A stretch of 64,000 nucleotides of DNA from Methylomonas koyamae (GCF_019669905.1 NZ_AP019777.1:1426001-1490000), one strand, 5' to 3'; positions 52,734-61,991 are shown, numbered from the stretch's first letter. The notes: generated from the letters alone by a model not told the origin. Program-made: numbers and translations.

Positions 52734-52919
52734 AAACAGAGTCGCAAGTTGTTGACTTAATTGAGATTTAACTGCGCAATGGCGAATTAATAAGATGCTC
52801 ATTAAAGATAACGCTTAAAATTCGTGAAGCAGATTATAAAATACATGAATAAAAGTCAAAAACGGCTATTGGCTATTGATCGGGAGAAATAGTCAAATCT
52901 GGTGTATGGCTGATTTGAA
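52734..52919. other. AT-rich spacer between the glycosyltransferase gene and IS256 debris
   Basis: This stretch holds no open frame of note and no terminator. Its composition matches the acquired glycosyltransferase gene, so it is probably part of the same imported segment. Confidence 0.4.
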
Positions 52920-53695
52920 TTAGGCGGCCATCTGCGGGGGGGAGGGGGCTTCTGTTTTCTCCGGTTCCACGATGACAGCAATACCGTCCTGAAAACGGAT
53001 GCCCTCAATCACATCCGGCAATCGTTTAAATCCGCGTATCTTGCGCCAACTTTTTTCGGCGGTCAGCGCCAATTGAAACACCAGGCCCAGTAGCGTATTA
53101 CGGGATACACAGTTCTTGGTCCGCGTCGTCCGATGGCGAATGGTCGCAAAGTTCGATTCGATCGGATTGGTGGTACGGATGTGTACCCAGTGTTCGGCGG
53201 GAAAGTCGTAAAACGCCAGTAGCGATTCACGGTCTTTTTCCAGAATATTGACTGCTTTCGGGTATTTGGCGTCAAAGTCACGCCGGACGCTGTCAAAGGC
53301 TTTGCTCGCCTGAACTTTGGTTTCCGCCATCCAGATTTCCTTCAAGCCTGCCTTGGCTTTTCCCTGGATGGAATCCGGTAATGCCGTCAGCACATTCGCC
53401 GTTTTATGTACCCGGCAGCGTTGGTGTTGTATGGCCGGCCAGGCTTCATCGAGTGCCGCCTTTATGCCCTTGGGTACAAAATCCTAATGCGCCGTCTCCG
53501 GTGGCCAGTTTCAGCGTCTCCCGTAGGCCGCGGGTTTGCAGATCTTGCAGCACACTCAACCAAGAGGCTTTCGATTCCCGATAACCATCCGATAAAGCCA
53601 GCAAGCGCTTTTCACCCTGTTCGTTGACACCGATGATGACCAATAAACACAGCCGATCATCCTCGCCACGCAGGGCTGAATAAATGCCGTCGGCC
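52920..53695 (-). pseudogene. IS256-family transposase, C-terminal part, disrupted by a 16-bp insert
   Basis: On the minus strand this reads ADGIYSALRGEDDRLCLLVIIGVNEQGEKRL through the DDE region to the end (HIRTTNPIESNFATIRHRTTRTKN). The N-terminal half is missing, cut off by the IS3 copy at 53696. The only lesion in the remaining frame is TACCCAAGGGCATAAA (minus strand) at 53461-53476. Deleting it joins ...GALGF-W-AALDEAW... and gives one continuous frame of about 250 residues ending at 52920. Confidence 0.88.
53461..53476 (-). repeat. 16-bp recurrent insert, site 1
   Basis: TACCCAAGGGCATAAA on the minus strand interrupts a Trp codon of the IS256 transposase (TG|G). Removal restores the frame. 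The same sequence with a one-base-longer centre lies at 54534, 55901 and 62494. Confidence 0.9.
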
Positions 53696-53764
53696 GGTAA
53701 TCCCCCCTGAAAAGAGCACCCTGTAAAAGTAGAATTTTCTCGTAACAGACGGAGGAAGTTTTAC

Positions 53765-54031
53765 ATGAAGACCTCAAGATTTAGAGGCAGCCAGATTCTG
53801 GCGATTTTGAAACAAGCCGAAGCCGGTGCACCGGTGCCGGAGATCTGCCGTGAACACGGCATTAGTTCAGCTACGTTTTACAAATGGCGTTCCAAATATG
53901 GCGGTATGGATGCGTCCTTGATGGTTCGCCTGAAAGAACTGGAAGACGAAAACCGGCGGCTGAAGAAACTGTATGTCGAAGAACGGCTGAAAGCCGAAAT
54001 CATCAGGGAGGCGCTGGAAAAAAAGGCCTAA
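53765..54031 (+). CDS. IS3 family transposase OrfA (copy 1)
   Basis: This 88-residue helix-turn-helix protein (MKTSRFRGSQILAILKQAEAGAPVPEICREHGISSATFYKWRSKYGG) has a leucine-zipper-like tail (LKELEDENRRLKKLYVEERL). It is the standard OrfA of the IS407/IS51 group and is intact. A GGAGG ribosome site precedes the ATG. OrfB is normally made by a programmed -1 frameshift near its end. Confidence 0.92.
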   Translation: MKTSRFRGSQILAILKQAEAGAPVPEICREHGISSATFYKWRSKYGGMDASLMVRLKELEDENRRLKKLYVEERLKAEIIREALEKKA

Positions 54032-54859
54032 CGCCATCTTGCCGACGCGAGATGGCGCAGAACCTGCTCAAGGCCAAGCGGGCCAGTGTACGACTGGTCT
54101 GTTTGGCCTTGGGCATCAGCCCAAGCGGTTATCGCTATCAGTTAAAGCTCTCGACCGAAAACGCCGAAATTGCCGACTGGCTGCGACGCCTGACCGCCAC
54201 GCACCGTACCTGGGGATTTGGATTATGTTTTTTATATTTGCGCAACGTGAAAGGCTTTCGCTGGAATCGCAAGCGGGTCTATCGGATTTACCGGGAACTG
54301 GAGCTCAACCTGCGCATCAAGGCCAAGAAGCGTTTGGTACGGGAAACCCCACAACCCTTGACGGTCTCGGATCACATCCATGCCGTGTGGTCGATGGATT
54401 TCATGTATGATCAACTGGCTGACGGAAGGGCTTCAACGTCATTGATGACTTTAATCGGGAATGCTTAGGGATTGAAGTGGATTTCTCCTTACCGGGCCTG
54501 CGGGTCACCCGAACCTTGGATCGCATCATCGAGTACCCATAGGGCATAAATGGCGGGGAAAACCCAGTGTCATTCGCTGTGATAATGGACCGGAATACAT
54601 CAGCGAAACGTTAAAATCTTGGGCTGAACGACACGGTGTTCGGATCGACTATATCCAACCGGGGAACCCTCAACAGAATGCCTATGTGGAGCGCTATAAC
54701 CGAACCGTGCGCTACGAATGGCTCGTCCAATACCTATTTGAATCGATCGGGCAGGTTCAAGATTTTGCTGAACGCTGGTTATGGACCTACAATCATGAAC
54801 GCCCTAACATGGCCATCGGCGGTATAACACCCAAACAAAAATTGGCTCTTGCCGCTTAA
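54022..54859 (+). pseudogene. IS3 family transposase OrfB (copy 1), broken by a small deletion and a 17-bp insert
   Basis: The frame reads normally through RRLTATHRTWGFGLCFLYLRNVKGFRWNRKRVYRIYRELELN and VWSMDFMYDQLADGRA. It then loses about 10 bp near 54432, where family members have FRxFNVIDDFNRE, and shifts. A second lesion is TACCCATAGGGCATAAA at 54534-54550, between the Glu and Trp codons of RTLDRIIE-WRGKPSVIRCDNGPEYIS. Downstream the DDE part (QPGNPQQNAYVERYNRTVRYEWL) is otherwise intact to TAA at 54857. The product cannot be an active transposase unless the frame is rescued. Confidence 0.9.
54534..54550 (+). repeat. 17-bp recurrent insert, site 2
   Basis: TACCCATAGGGCATAAA lies exactly between GAG and TGG codons of OrfB. 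The sequence differs from the site 3 insert at one base and from the site 1 insert by one extra central base. Confidence 0.9.
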
Positions 54860-54898
54860 CCTCTACTTTTAGGATCAACTAAAAATGGGGGGATTACC

Positions 54899-56150
54899 TG
54901 CAGAACTGCTTGATACCTTACTATCGGGCTATCAAAAACCCGAAGACCTGATTGGCGAAAACGGCCTGTTGAAGCAATTAACCAAGGCACTGGTCGAACG
55001 TGCACTGTAAGCTGAACTGACCGAACATCTGGGCCATGCCAAGCATGAACCTGTCACAAATCCCAGTGGCAATGCGCGCAATGGCAAAAGCCGAAAAAAT
55101 CTCAAAGGTGATTTTGGCGAACTGCCCATCGAGATTCCGCGTGATCGCCATGGTAGCTTCGAGCCGCAAATCGTCGCTAAACATCAGACACGCTGGCCAG
55201 GTTTCGACGACAAGATCATTTCGCTGTATGCCCGAGGTATGACGGTGCGGGAAATCCAGAGTCATCTGGAAGAGTTGTATGGCGCCGAGGTGTCGCCTTC
55301 GTTGATTTCCTCGGTCACCGATGCGGTCGCCGATGAAGTCATTGCCTGACAATCACGGCCGCTGGAACCGATTTATCCGATTGTCTATCTCGACTGTATC
55401 CATGTCAAAGTGCGCGATACCGGCGCCGTGCGGGTCAAGGCTGTCTATCTGGCGATTGGCGTCAACCTGAATGGCGAGAAGGAAGTCCTGGGGCTGTGGA
55501 TCGCCCAAACCGAAGGCGCCAAATTCTGGTTGCAAGGCGGTCACCGAACTGAAAAATCGTGGCGTGCAGGACATTTTCATCGCCTGTGTCGATGGTCTGA
55601 AAGGTTTTCCGGAAGCCATCGAAACCGTTTATCCGCAAGCCTCCGTTCAGCTTTGCATCGTCCATCTGGTGCGTAACAGCCTGAACTATGTCAGTTGGAA
55701 AATGCGCAAACAGATCGCCGCTGACCTCAAGCGGATTTATCAATCGGCTACCGTGGCAGAGGCTGAGCAACGCCTGGCTGAGTTCGAGGCGCAATGGAGC
55801 GGCGATTACCCACCGGTTGCCCAGATATGGCGGCGGAACTGGGAGCGGATCATTCCCTTCTTTGATTATCCACCGGAAATACGCCGGATTATCTACACCA
55901 TTTATGCCCTTTGGGTACCAATGCCATCGAGTCGGTCAATATGAGCCTGAGAAAAATCACCAAAAATCGTGGCTCATTCCCCAATGACGAGGCTTTATCG
56001 AAGCTGTTTTATCTGGCACTGATGAATATCAGTAAAAAATGGACCATGCCATTGCATGACTGGAAAGCGGCTTTAAATCGGTTTAGTATTCAATTTGAAG
56101 ACCGGATGTCTAACCGCTAACCCAAACCCCGTTTACACAAAATTCAGGAC
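54899..56150 (+). pseudogene. IS256-family transposase, nearly full-length but degenerate
   Basis: The reading begins ELLDTLLSGYQKPEDLIGENGLLKQLTKALVERAL, just inside the normal start, at the IS3 copy 1 border. It runs through [50 protein letters not shown] and NAIESVNMSLRKITKNRGSFPNDEALSKLFYLAL to the stop at 56120. Lesions are a TAA at about 55008, a TGA at about 55348, a one-base frameshift near 55543 and TTTATGCCCTTTGGGTA inserted at 55901-55917. Terminal-repeat-like GTTTACACAAAATTCAGGAC follows at about 56130-56150. Inactive. Confidence 0.88.
55901..55917 (-). repeat. 17-bp recurrent insert, site 3
   Basis: TACCCAAAGGGCATAAA on the minus strand (opposite to the host gene) interrupts the Thr codon of IIYT-NAIES. 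Deleting the 17 bp restores ATC TAC ACC ACC AAT GCC exactly. Confidence 0.9.
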
Positions 56151-56169
56151 AATCTCAAAATTTAGTCGA

Positions 56170-56886
56170 CTACCTATTGAAATCAGCCCGCCTGATGCAA
56201 ACTGCTGGAACGCCTCCCCAGATCTCGCCTTTCTTGATCAAAGTGCCGCGCTTTACAACAGCTGATACTGCAACTACGCCGTAATCTTCAATATTAACGC
56301 CGCTCATTACAACAGCATTTGCGCCTACCGTTACATGATTTCCTAGAGTAATAAAATCATGACCAATCGATTTTCCTTCCAAGTTATGTGGTACCAGCAA
56401 CGCATTTTGTCCTATCAGGCAATTATCACCCATCTGGACAAATTGAGGATCGAAAATAATACCTGATGCGTAGCTGTTTTTCCCCATTTTCGCTCCCAGC
56501 GCCTTATAAAATAGTCGCATAAAAGGGACAGGAATAATGCCACTTCGCATGACCGGATAAAATATTAGTAAAAAAAACAAAATATATACATGGTAAATAA
56601 ACTCATCTATGGAGTTTTCGCAAATTTCACCGCGTGTTAAAGGCGCGAAATATTGAAAAATCCTAAAAATTCCGATCATTGCCAAATAAAACAGGCCAAT
56701 AAATAGGCCGGTTAAGAGAAAAGTATCGTGAATACCCTGCCTAATCAGAAGCCAGACGCCAAGACTTGTTAGCAAAATTCCAGTGGCTAGTAGAAGAAAA
56801 AAAATAAGAATTTGTAAGCCGTTAATTTGTCGCATAGAAGCTACCGTAGAACTTGTGGTTCTTGCCATTAAAACTGGATACGTCAA
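56170..56886 (-). CDS. Membrane-anchored hexapeptide-repeat (left-handed beta-helix) acyltransferase-like protein
   Basis: This protein of up to 238 residues has two membrane hairpins (LQILIFFLLLATGILLTSLGVWLLI and FLLTGLFIGLFYLAMIGIF) plus another hydrophobic stretch near 92-110. The C-terminal domain is a hexapeptide-repeat series (KMGKNSYASGIIFDPQFVQMGDNCLIGQNALLVPHNLEGKSIGHDFITLGNHVTVGANAVVMSGVNIEDYGVVAVSAVV). A Met at residue 18 is an alternative start. It could acetylate or acylate a surface glycan at the membrane. It lies alone among IS fragments, intact, close to a PEP-CTERM gene. Confidence 0.78.
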   Translation of the reverse strand: MTYPVLMARTTSSTVASMRQINGLQILIFFLLLATGILLTSLGVWLLIRQGIHDTFLLTGLFIGLFYLAMIGIFRIFQYFAPLTRGEICENSIDEFIYHVYILFFLLIFYPVMRSGIIPVPFMRLFYKALGAKMGKNSYASGIIFDPQFVQMGDNCLIGQNALLVPHNLEGKSIGHDFITLGNHVTVGANAVVMSGVNIEDYGVVAVSAVVKRGTLIKKGEIWGGVPAVCIRRADFNR

Positions 56887-56902
56887 GAAGCGGAGGTGAT
56901 TA

Positions 56903-57027
56903 ACAGGTTGGCGAAAAACTTTTTTTAGACCAATTCAGTCTGTATCTAGAGGTTAAATAAAAAGATGGCACTAAAAAGCTATTTTCCTGTTAAATTAGCG
57001 GTCAGGATATGGTTTTTACTACCCTAT
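56903..57027. repeat. Diverged copy of the 130-bp MITE
   Basis: ACAGGTTGGCGAAAAACTTT at the left and GATATGGTTTTTACTACCC at the right match the ends of the MITE at 50829, and TA lies at both borders (56901-56902, 57028-57029). It sits just upstream of the acyltransferase gene and could affect its promoter. Confidence 0.7.
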
Positions 57028-57029
57028 TA

Positions 57030-57660
57030 ACTAGTCCGACTGCGTTATAAAAGCTATGGGTCAAGCCTAGCGTAAAGACGCTAACAGGTTGTTTAAAAAT
57101 ATAAATCGGTGGGAAATGTTCGAAAACATGGCTGCTTTCCTATAAAGTCACTCGGTGAAAATGGGCGACCAGAGACTTACGCGTACGCTTTTTGTAGGAA
57201 CTGTGCTTTTTACTACCCAAGGTGTAAAACATTTTCAAATTTTAGCGGCCTGTTAAAATTCGTTTCGATATATTCAAACACTGTTTACCTCACGGCTTCG
57301 CGACTATCAAGTTTCTCACTATGAATCGCCCCGGCTTTGAATTAATGAAATAAGCTCTCGGCATAAATAGTAAGGAAGAATTGTTTTTTGATGCTCGGGC
57401 TGCCCGGCAATTGAACTTGCTTAAGTGTATAACAGTATTGACATTCAGAAATTCGGACCAGTGGAGTTTTATGGCTGAGATGAATTTGGCCATCGCGCCG
57501 ATACCGATTGTAGTAGGCTCGGCAATTGACTAGTATGGGCCTCTTAGATCAAGTAGATCAATAATGTCGATAACATATGGCCAGTCTTGGTCCGTACTAG
57601 ATCGGTTTATATCGCCCGATCATCCGCCTATTTCCGATTTTCGGCTGAGAACACCTTTGT
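57030..57660. other. IS debris without an intact gene
   Basis: On the minus strand at about 57345-57245 a short stretch reads AIHSEKLDSREAVR-stop-TVFEYIETNFNR, recognisable as the end of an IS3-family OrfB. CTAACAGGTTGTTTAAAAA at 57079 and GGCCTGTTAAAA near 57247 could be the ends of another short repeat. The frame at 57109-57324 has a Cys-containing segment, but no family is recognisable. Nothing else was seen. Confidence 0.6.
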
Positions 57661-57668
57661 GCCGAAAA

Positions 57669-57697
57669 GCAAAAGGAGGAAAAATTCCTCCTTTTGC
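57669..57697 (-). terminator. Terminator-like stem-loop after the PEP-CTERM gene
   Basis: GCAAAAGGAGGAA pairs with TTCCTCCTTTTGC around three bases, 20 bp after the stop of the gene at 57717 on the minus strand. The T-rich 3' arm fits a Rho-independent terminator. Confidence 0.75.
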
Positions 57698-57716
57698 CGG
57701 CCGATTCGGACTGAAA

Positions 57717-58706
57717 TTAAATTGCTTTTCTTTGTTTTCTGCTCGCTCCGGCAGCAAGCAGACCGCCGCCCAACAAAACAAGGCTACCCGGTTCCGGGAC
57801 AGTTGTTCTTACTGTGAATGATTGATTAGCGTCTGCTTGAAATAAGAAGTCCGATTGATCAGTTGTTCCTGGGTTAGCTAAACCGTTTATATAGCAACCG
57901 CCACCTGCAAGCTGACCTGAAGCTCCAATTCCAGCAGCATCACAATCGGTAGCTGTGAACAATGATAGTGCGATTGCCTTGTCAACTACGGATCCAGAAG
58001 GGTCAACTTGTTGAAATGGAAGAACATTGGATGTATTGAAAGCCAATTCGACAATCAAAGAAGCTAATGTAGCATTGTTGAAAAAGTTACGGGCTTGGTT
58101 TAGGCCAGTAACGTCTGCAGATAAAGAGCCGCCACCTGTTCCAGTGATGCTGTAATACCCAGGATAATCGTTAGTCCCGAATTGATCCAATGCCGTTGGT
58201 GCTGGATTTATGACGGCAAACACAGTGCTATTTCCGGTTACAATCGCCGACAGCACCAAATCGCCATCGCCATAGCCGGTGCCGGCTAACGCGTTGGCAT
58301 TCATATTTGTGTCGTAATAAATGTTAAAAAAATTGACGGTTTGGGTTGGCGCCAATCCGAAATTGGCGACGGCCCCGCCAGCGGTGGTCGATCCTACCTC
58401 GGTGAATCCCGCTTGAAAGGTAAGTTCGTAAGATGAGTTAAGCCCTGTGCCAAGGATTGGTAAGCTGTTGGCGCCGATAAAGTTTCCCAAGCTTGCTTGG
58501 GTATAGAGATTAAATGTTGTGGAGCCAGGGGCGGCCGCTACAGGTACTGCGCCGACCGCTAATGCAGAGCCGGGAGTCCAATCGAAAGATGAAACGCTAA
58601 TGGCTCCTAGATTTGTATCGTTGATGGATACGGCGTCGGACGCATTGGCATTTACCCCGTACGCCATGGTGGCGGCAACAAGGCCATTGAGTAGTATTTT
58701 GTTCAT
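57717..58706 (-). CDS. PEP-CTERM sorting-domain protein
   Basis: This 329-residue exported protein has a signal peptide (MNKILLNGLVAATMAYGVNANA). The body is Asn-, Gly- and Ser-rich and low in Cys. The C-terminal sorting signal is VPEPGSLVLLGGGLLAAGASRKQRKAI: the PEP motif, a hydrophobic helix and a basic tail. Exosortase A should cleave at PEP and release or anchor it at the surface together with EPS. It is the only PEP-CTERM substrate seen here. The function of the mature part is unknown, and it has its own terminator and a 370-bp upstream region. Confidence 0.9.
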   Translation of the reverse strand: MNKILLNGLVAATMAYGVNANASDAVSINDTNLGAISVSSFDWTPGSALAVGAVPVAAAPGSTTFNLYTQASLGNFIGANSLPILGTGLNSSYELTFQAGFTEVGSTTAGGAVANFGLAPTQTVNFFNIYYDTNMNANALAGTGYGDGDLVLSAIVTGNSTVFAVINPAPTALDQFGTNDYPGYYSITGTGGGSLSADVTGLNQARNFFNNATLASLIVELAFNTSNVLPFQQVDPSGSVVDKAIALSLFTATDCDAAGIGASGQLAGGGCYINGLANPGTTDQSDFLFQADANQSFTVRTTVPEPGSLVLLGGGLLAAGASRKQRKAI

Positions 58707-58786
58707 TTTATTACTCCAAGAGAAAATACAAAAGAGTTGTGCAATGAAATAAAAGCATTTACCATGCCATAATCATAATTTATGTG

Positions 58787-58798
58787 ACAACATGTTGT
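58787..58798. promoter_or_regulatory. Palindrome upstream of the PEP-CTERM gene (candidate operator)
   Basis: ACAACATGTTGT is a perfect 12-bp palindrome about 80 bp upstream of the PEP-CTERM gene start, in AT-rich sequence with TATTATA-like words beside it. It may be a regulator site; no regulator can be named from this alone. Confidence 0.4.
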
Positions 58799-59075
58799 AT
58801 TATATGAAATTTTTTTAGCTTTCACGCTAATGATCAATTCTGAAAGCGAGGTAAAGTGTATAAATATCTGACAGGTTTTTGGGTGTCGGTATGCATTCTA
58901 TTGTCGTAAATAAATTCACTTATCGGCCCCAGGAATGTCCGCAGCTCAACGGAAACGGTCCCAAAAATTGAACAGTTGTTACTGTTCTTAGAACCTGTTC
59001 CTAATCTTTGAATAGTATCGATAATAAAGGGATGAGAAAAGAATATCCCGGTGACATCAGTTGAGAACAATTTAA

Positions 59076-60288
59076 GGGGGCCTCTAAAAATCCACGATTA
59101 ATCAGATTCGGGGCGTAAAACGCGCTCGAAAGCGGACATTTCCAAGCGGACTACCTTCAACTCGAAGCCTTTTCAGCTCCGCTGGGCGGCATCAAGACGC
59201 AGCTACCCTGCGAATAGCGCAAAAACGTCGCATGTTGTACACCAGATTCATGAAGCCAATACGCACTTCGGCGCGGGCTAGGCCAATGCAACGGATCGCC
59301 TTACCGCCCCATTGCGCCATCCAGGCAAACACGTGCTCGACCCGACAGCGGGTTTGGGATCGCGTACGATTGCCCTGTTTTTTCCGGTCGGTCAGCGGTT
59401 TGCCGCGCACCCCTTTACGGTGAATTCGGCTGCGGTAACCTTGCGCTTTAAGGCTGGCTTCCGTGGCTTCGGATCGGTACGCACTGTCGGCCCACACCGC
59501 GTGGCTGGTATTGCCGCTATCGAGCAAGCCGTTCAGGGCTTGCGAGTCGTGGACGCTGGCATCGGTGACCGTGTATTTGCGCACCAACTTGTGGGCATTA
59601 TCAACGTTGACGTGGTTCTTGTACCCGTAATAGCTCTTGTCGCCTTTCTTGGTCCAGCGCGCATCGGTATCCTTCTGACTGCGTTTGGAGGCTGACCAGT
59701 CCTCGACGGTTTCGCCGGCTTTAATCCGAGCGTTTTCGTCCGGCGTATTACGCTGCACCGGCGCCTTGACGAAGCTGGCGTCAATCAGCTGACCCTTGCG
59801 GGCAATCAGGCCGGCGCGATCCAATTGCCGGTTGAATTCATTGAACAAGGTTTCGGTCAATTTCAACGCCTTGAGCGACTCGCGAAACAGCCAGAAACTG
59901 TTGCGATCCGGTGCGTGCTTGGCATCCGACAAACCAATAAAACGCTGGAAACTACGCCGGTCTTCGATTTGAAACTCCAGTTGCTCGTCGCTCAGATTGT
60001 AGAGGCTGGCGATGACCAACGCTTTGAACATCAACACCCCATCCCAAGGCTTACGCCCGGCAGACGATTTGCGGACTTTGTGACGCACTTGATCCAGCAA
60101 CGGACGGAACGCTTCCCAATCCACTTGCGCGTCCAATTCCAACAACGGATTACCCAGCCGATCGATCCGACGATCACGATGTTCAAACAGGGAACCGAAA
60201 AGGTCGTCTTGTGCCACCGTCATCTCTGCTCTCCAGGTCTTTAGCTCCGACTCATTTTACTCGCCGGGCGCAATTTTTAGAGGTTCCC
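59076..60288 (-). mobile_element. IS5-family insertion sequence, copy B (complete, inverted relative to copy A)
   Basis: This 1213-bp element has ends GGGGGCCTCTAAAAATCC at 59076 and, at 60288, the complement of GGGAACCTCTAAAAATTG. The flanks are TTAA (59072-59075) and TTGA (60289-60292), an imperfect duplication. Sequence is almost identical to copy A at 48793. Together the two copies bracket 9 kb containing the glycosyltransferase, acyltransferase and PEP-CTERM genes. Confidence 0.9.
59192..60223 (-). CDS. IS5 family transposase (copy B)
   Basis: This intact 343-residue transposase has the same motifs as copy [34 protein letters not shown] and [14 protein letters not shown]. It can supply transposition in trans for the related 130-bp MITE at 42281. 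Confidence 0.93.
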   Translation of the reverse strand: MTVAQDDLFGSLFEHRDRRIDRLGNPLLELDAQVDWEAFRPLLDQVRHKVRKSSAGRKPWDGVLMFKALVIASLYNLSDEQLEFQIEDRRSFQRFIGLSDAKHAPDRNSFWLFRESLKALKLTETLFNEFNRQLDRAGLIARKGQLIDASFVKAPVQRNTPDENARIKAGETVEDWSASKRSQKDTDARWTKKGDKSYYGYKNHVNVDNAHKLVRKYTVTDASVHDSQALNGLLDSGNTSHAVWADSAYRSEATEASLKAQGYRSRIHRKGVRGKPLTDRKKQGNRTRSQTRCRVEHVFAWMAQWGGKAIRCIGLARAEVRIGFMNLVYNMRRFCAIRRVAAS

Positions 60289-60295
60289 TTGAGAC

Positions 60296-61039
60296 AGTCA
60301 GGCCGCTGCTGGAAGGTGTGCGGAAGCGAACCAAGCCACGGACAGTGGATTTATACGAAGTGTTTTGCGGCATCCTGTACTTATTGAAAAGCGGTTGCCA
60401 ATGGCAAATGCTGCCGAGCGATTTTCCCAAATAGCGAACGGTGTATGCCTATTTTGAGACATGGCGAGAGCCTGCCCAGGACGGCATCAGCGTATTGGAG
60501 CAGGCTTTAAAAAAACCAGGTTGGCGGAGGTTCGACGCAAGCAGGGGCGGAACGCCTCGACGCGCTTCATCATCGTCGACGCGCAGAGTTTGAAGAACAC
60601 CGATAGTGCGGAACAAAAAGGCTATGACGCGGGCAAAAAGGTGTCCGGCATCAAGCGCCATATCGGCGTCGACATGTTGGGGTTGCCGCATGCAATCGAG
60701 GTTACTACGGCCGAGGTCACCGACCGTGCGGGGGCGCTGAAAGCCATCGCGCGTTGCGTCGCCAACCTGACGCAGGTTAGCAATGTGCTGGTCGATGGCG
60801 GTTATTCAGGCCAACCCTTTGCAACAGCCGTCCGTGAACAGCTTGGAGCAACGGTTCAAGTGGCCAAGCGCAACGAATTGCATACCGTTGAGGTGATTCC
60901 GCAACGCTGGATCGTAGAACGATCCTTTGCCTGGCTGGAAAAATGCCGGAGACTTTGGAAAAACTGCGAGCGCAAGCTGAATACCAGTCTGCAGCTCGTC
61001 CATTTGGCATTTTTGGCGCTTTTACTGAAAAGATCGTAA
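60296..61039 (+). pseudogene. Degenerate IS5-family (IS1031/IS427-like) transposase of a second type
   Basis: The frame reads [44 protein letters not shown], then a TAG at 60432-60434 where the family has Trp, then RTVYAYFETWREPAQDGISVLEQALKK. A frameshift at a run of A near 60507-60513 leads to RRKQGRNASTRFIIVDAQSLKNTD and IKRHIGVDMLGLPHAIEVTTAEVTDRAGAL. It ends VEVIPQRWIVERSFAWLEKCRRLWKNCERKLNTS. It abuts the end of IS5 copy B. Inactive. Confidence 0.88.
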
Positions 61040-61724
61040 ATAGGCTCTTATAAGTAATGTCACTTTTGATAAAATTAAAAAACATTTAATATCAATCCTT
61101 TAAAATTTAATGCATTATGACATTACATTCTAAAAGAGCAGTAAGTGAAAGGCCTGCTATTTTTGGATGTCAGCAAGGGTGCATAACTGGAGAACGATTT
61201 TTTAGTCGGCGCGCTCACCAAGGTGGGATGGCTGATCGCAGAGCGATGATCGACCGTCAATCGGAGTTGACGCTTGGGTGGTCAGGCCCAGCTATTGGGC
61301 ATTAGTCATGGTAGTGTGTATTGCCTGCCCAAACCCGCGCTGCCAGTGAATTTGGACGCCATGTGCCGACTCGACGAGCTGCGCTTGGGGTGCCCGTTCG
61401 TAGCCCTAGTCAATTGCGTGATCAGTTGAACCTGTCGGGCGTCCCGATGGGGCGAAAGTACGCGAAAACGTTGAAGCTGCGTGTGGACATTGAGGTGGTG
61501 TGCTGCAAGCTCAATATCAGCAAAAGATACCAGGCTACGAATCCATTTTTACTTGCTGCGCGGCATGGCCATTATCGCGCCAATCAGGTTTGGGCTCTGG
61601 ATACTACCTATACCGATGGTCCAGGGTATTGCGTATTTAACCGCAGTGGTCGATTGGTAATCCCCCCTGAAAAGAGCACCCTGTAAAAGTAGAATTTTCT
61701 CGTAACAGACGGAGGAAGTTTTAC

Positions 61725-61991
61725 ATGAAGACCTCAAGATTTAGAGGCAGCCAGATTCTGGCGATTTTGAAACAAGCCGAAGCCGGTGCACCGGTGCCGG
61801 AGATCTGCCGTGAACACGGCATTAGTTCAGCTACGTTTTACAAATGGCGTTCCAAATATGGCGGTATGGATGCGTCCTTGATGGTTCGCCTGAAAGAACT
61901 GGAAGACGAAAACCGGCGGCTGAAGAAACTGTATGTCGAAGAACGGCTGAAAGCCGAAATCATCAGGGAGGCGCTGGAAAAAAAGGCCTAA
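61725..61991 (+). CDS. IS3 family transposase OrfA (copy 2)
   Basis: This 88-residue OrfA is identical to the one at 53765: helix-turn-helix PVPEICREHGISSATFYKWRSK and a leucine-zipper-like tail. It is intact and could still make the DNA-binding OrfA protein, which in this group can act as a repressor of transposition. Confidence 0.92.
   Translation: MKTSRFRGSQILAILKQAEAGAPVPEICREHGISSATFYKWRSKYGGMDASLMVRLKELEDENRRLKKLYVEERLKAEIIREALEKKA

Larger units (their letters stand above)
53696..54898 (+). mobile_element. IS3-family element (IS407-group-like), copy 1
   Basis: This 1203-bp element begins GGTAATCCCCCC and ends with its exact complement GGGGGGATTACC. No target duplication is present (GGCC on the left, TGCA on the right). 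The left flank is the middle of an IS256 gene on the minus strand, and the right flank is the start of a different IS256 gene on the plus strand. The junctions therefore come from recombination or deletion and not from a simple insertion. It appears identical to copy 2 at 61656-62858. Confidence 0.9.

Noticed and set aside
54000..54060. Apparent frameshift between the two frames of the IS3 element
   Set aside because: IS3-family OrfA and OrfB are naturally in different frames and joined by programmed -1 frameshifting, so this is not a lesion.
57214..57232. TACCCAAGGTGTAAAA resembles the 16-17 bp recurrent insert
   Set aside because: It matches only the first half (TACCCAAGG) and lacks GGGCATAAA. 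It does not interrupt a recognisable reading frame, so chance similarity is more likely.
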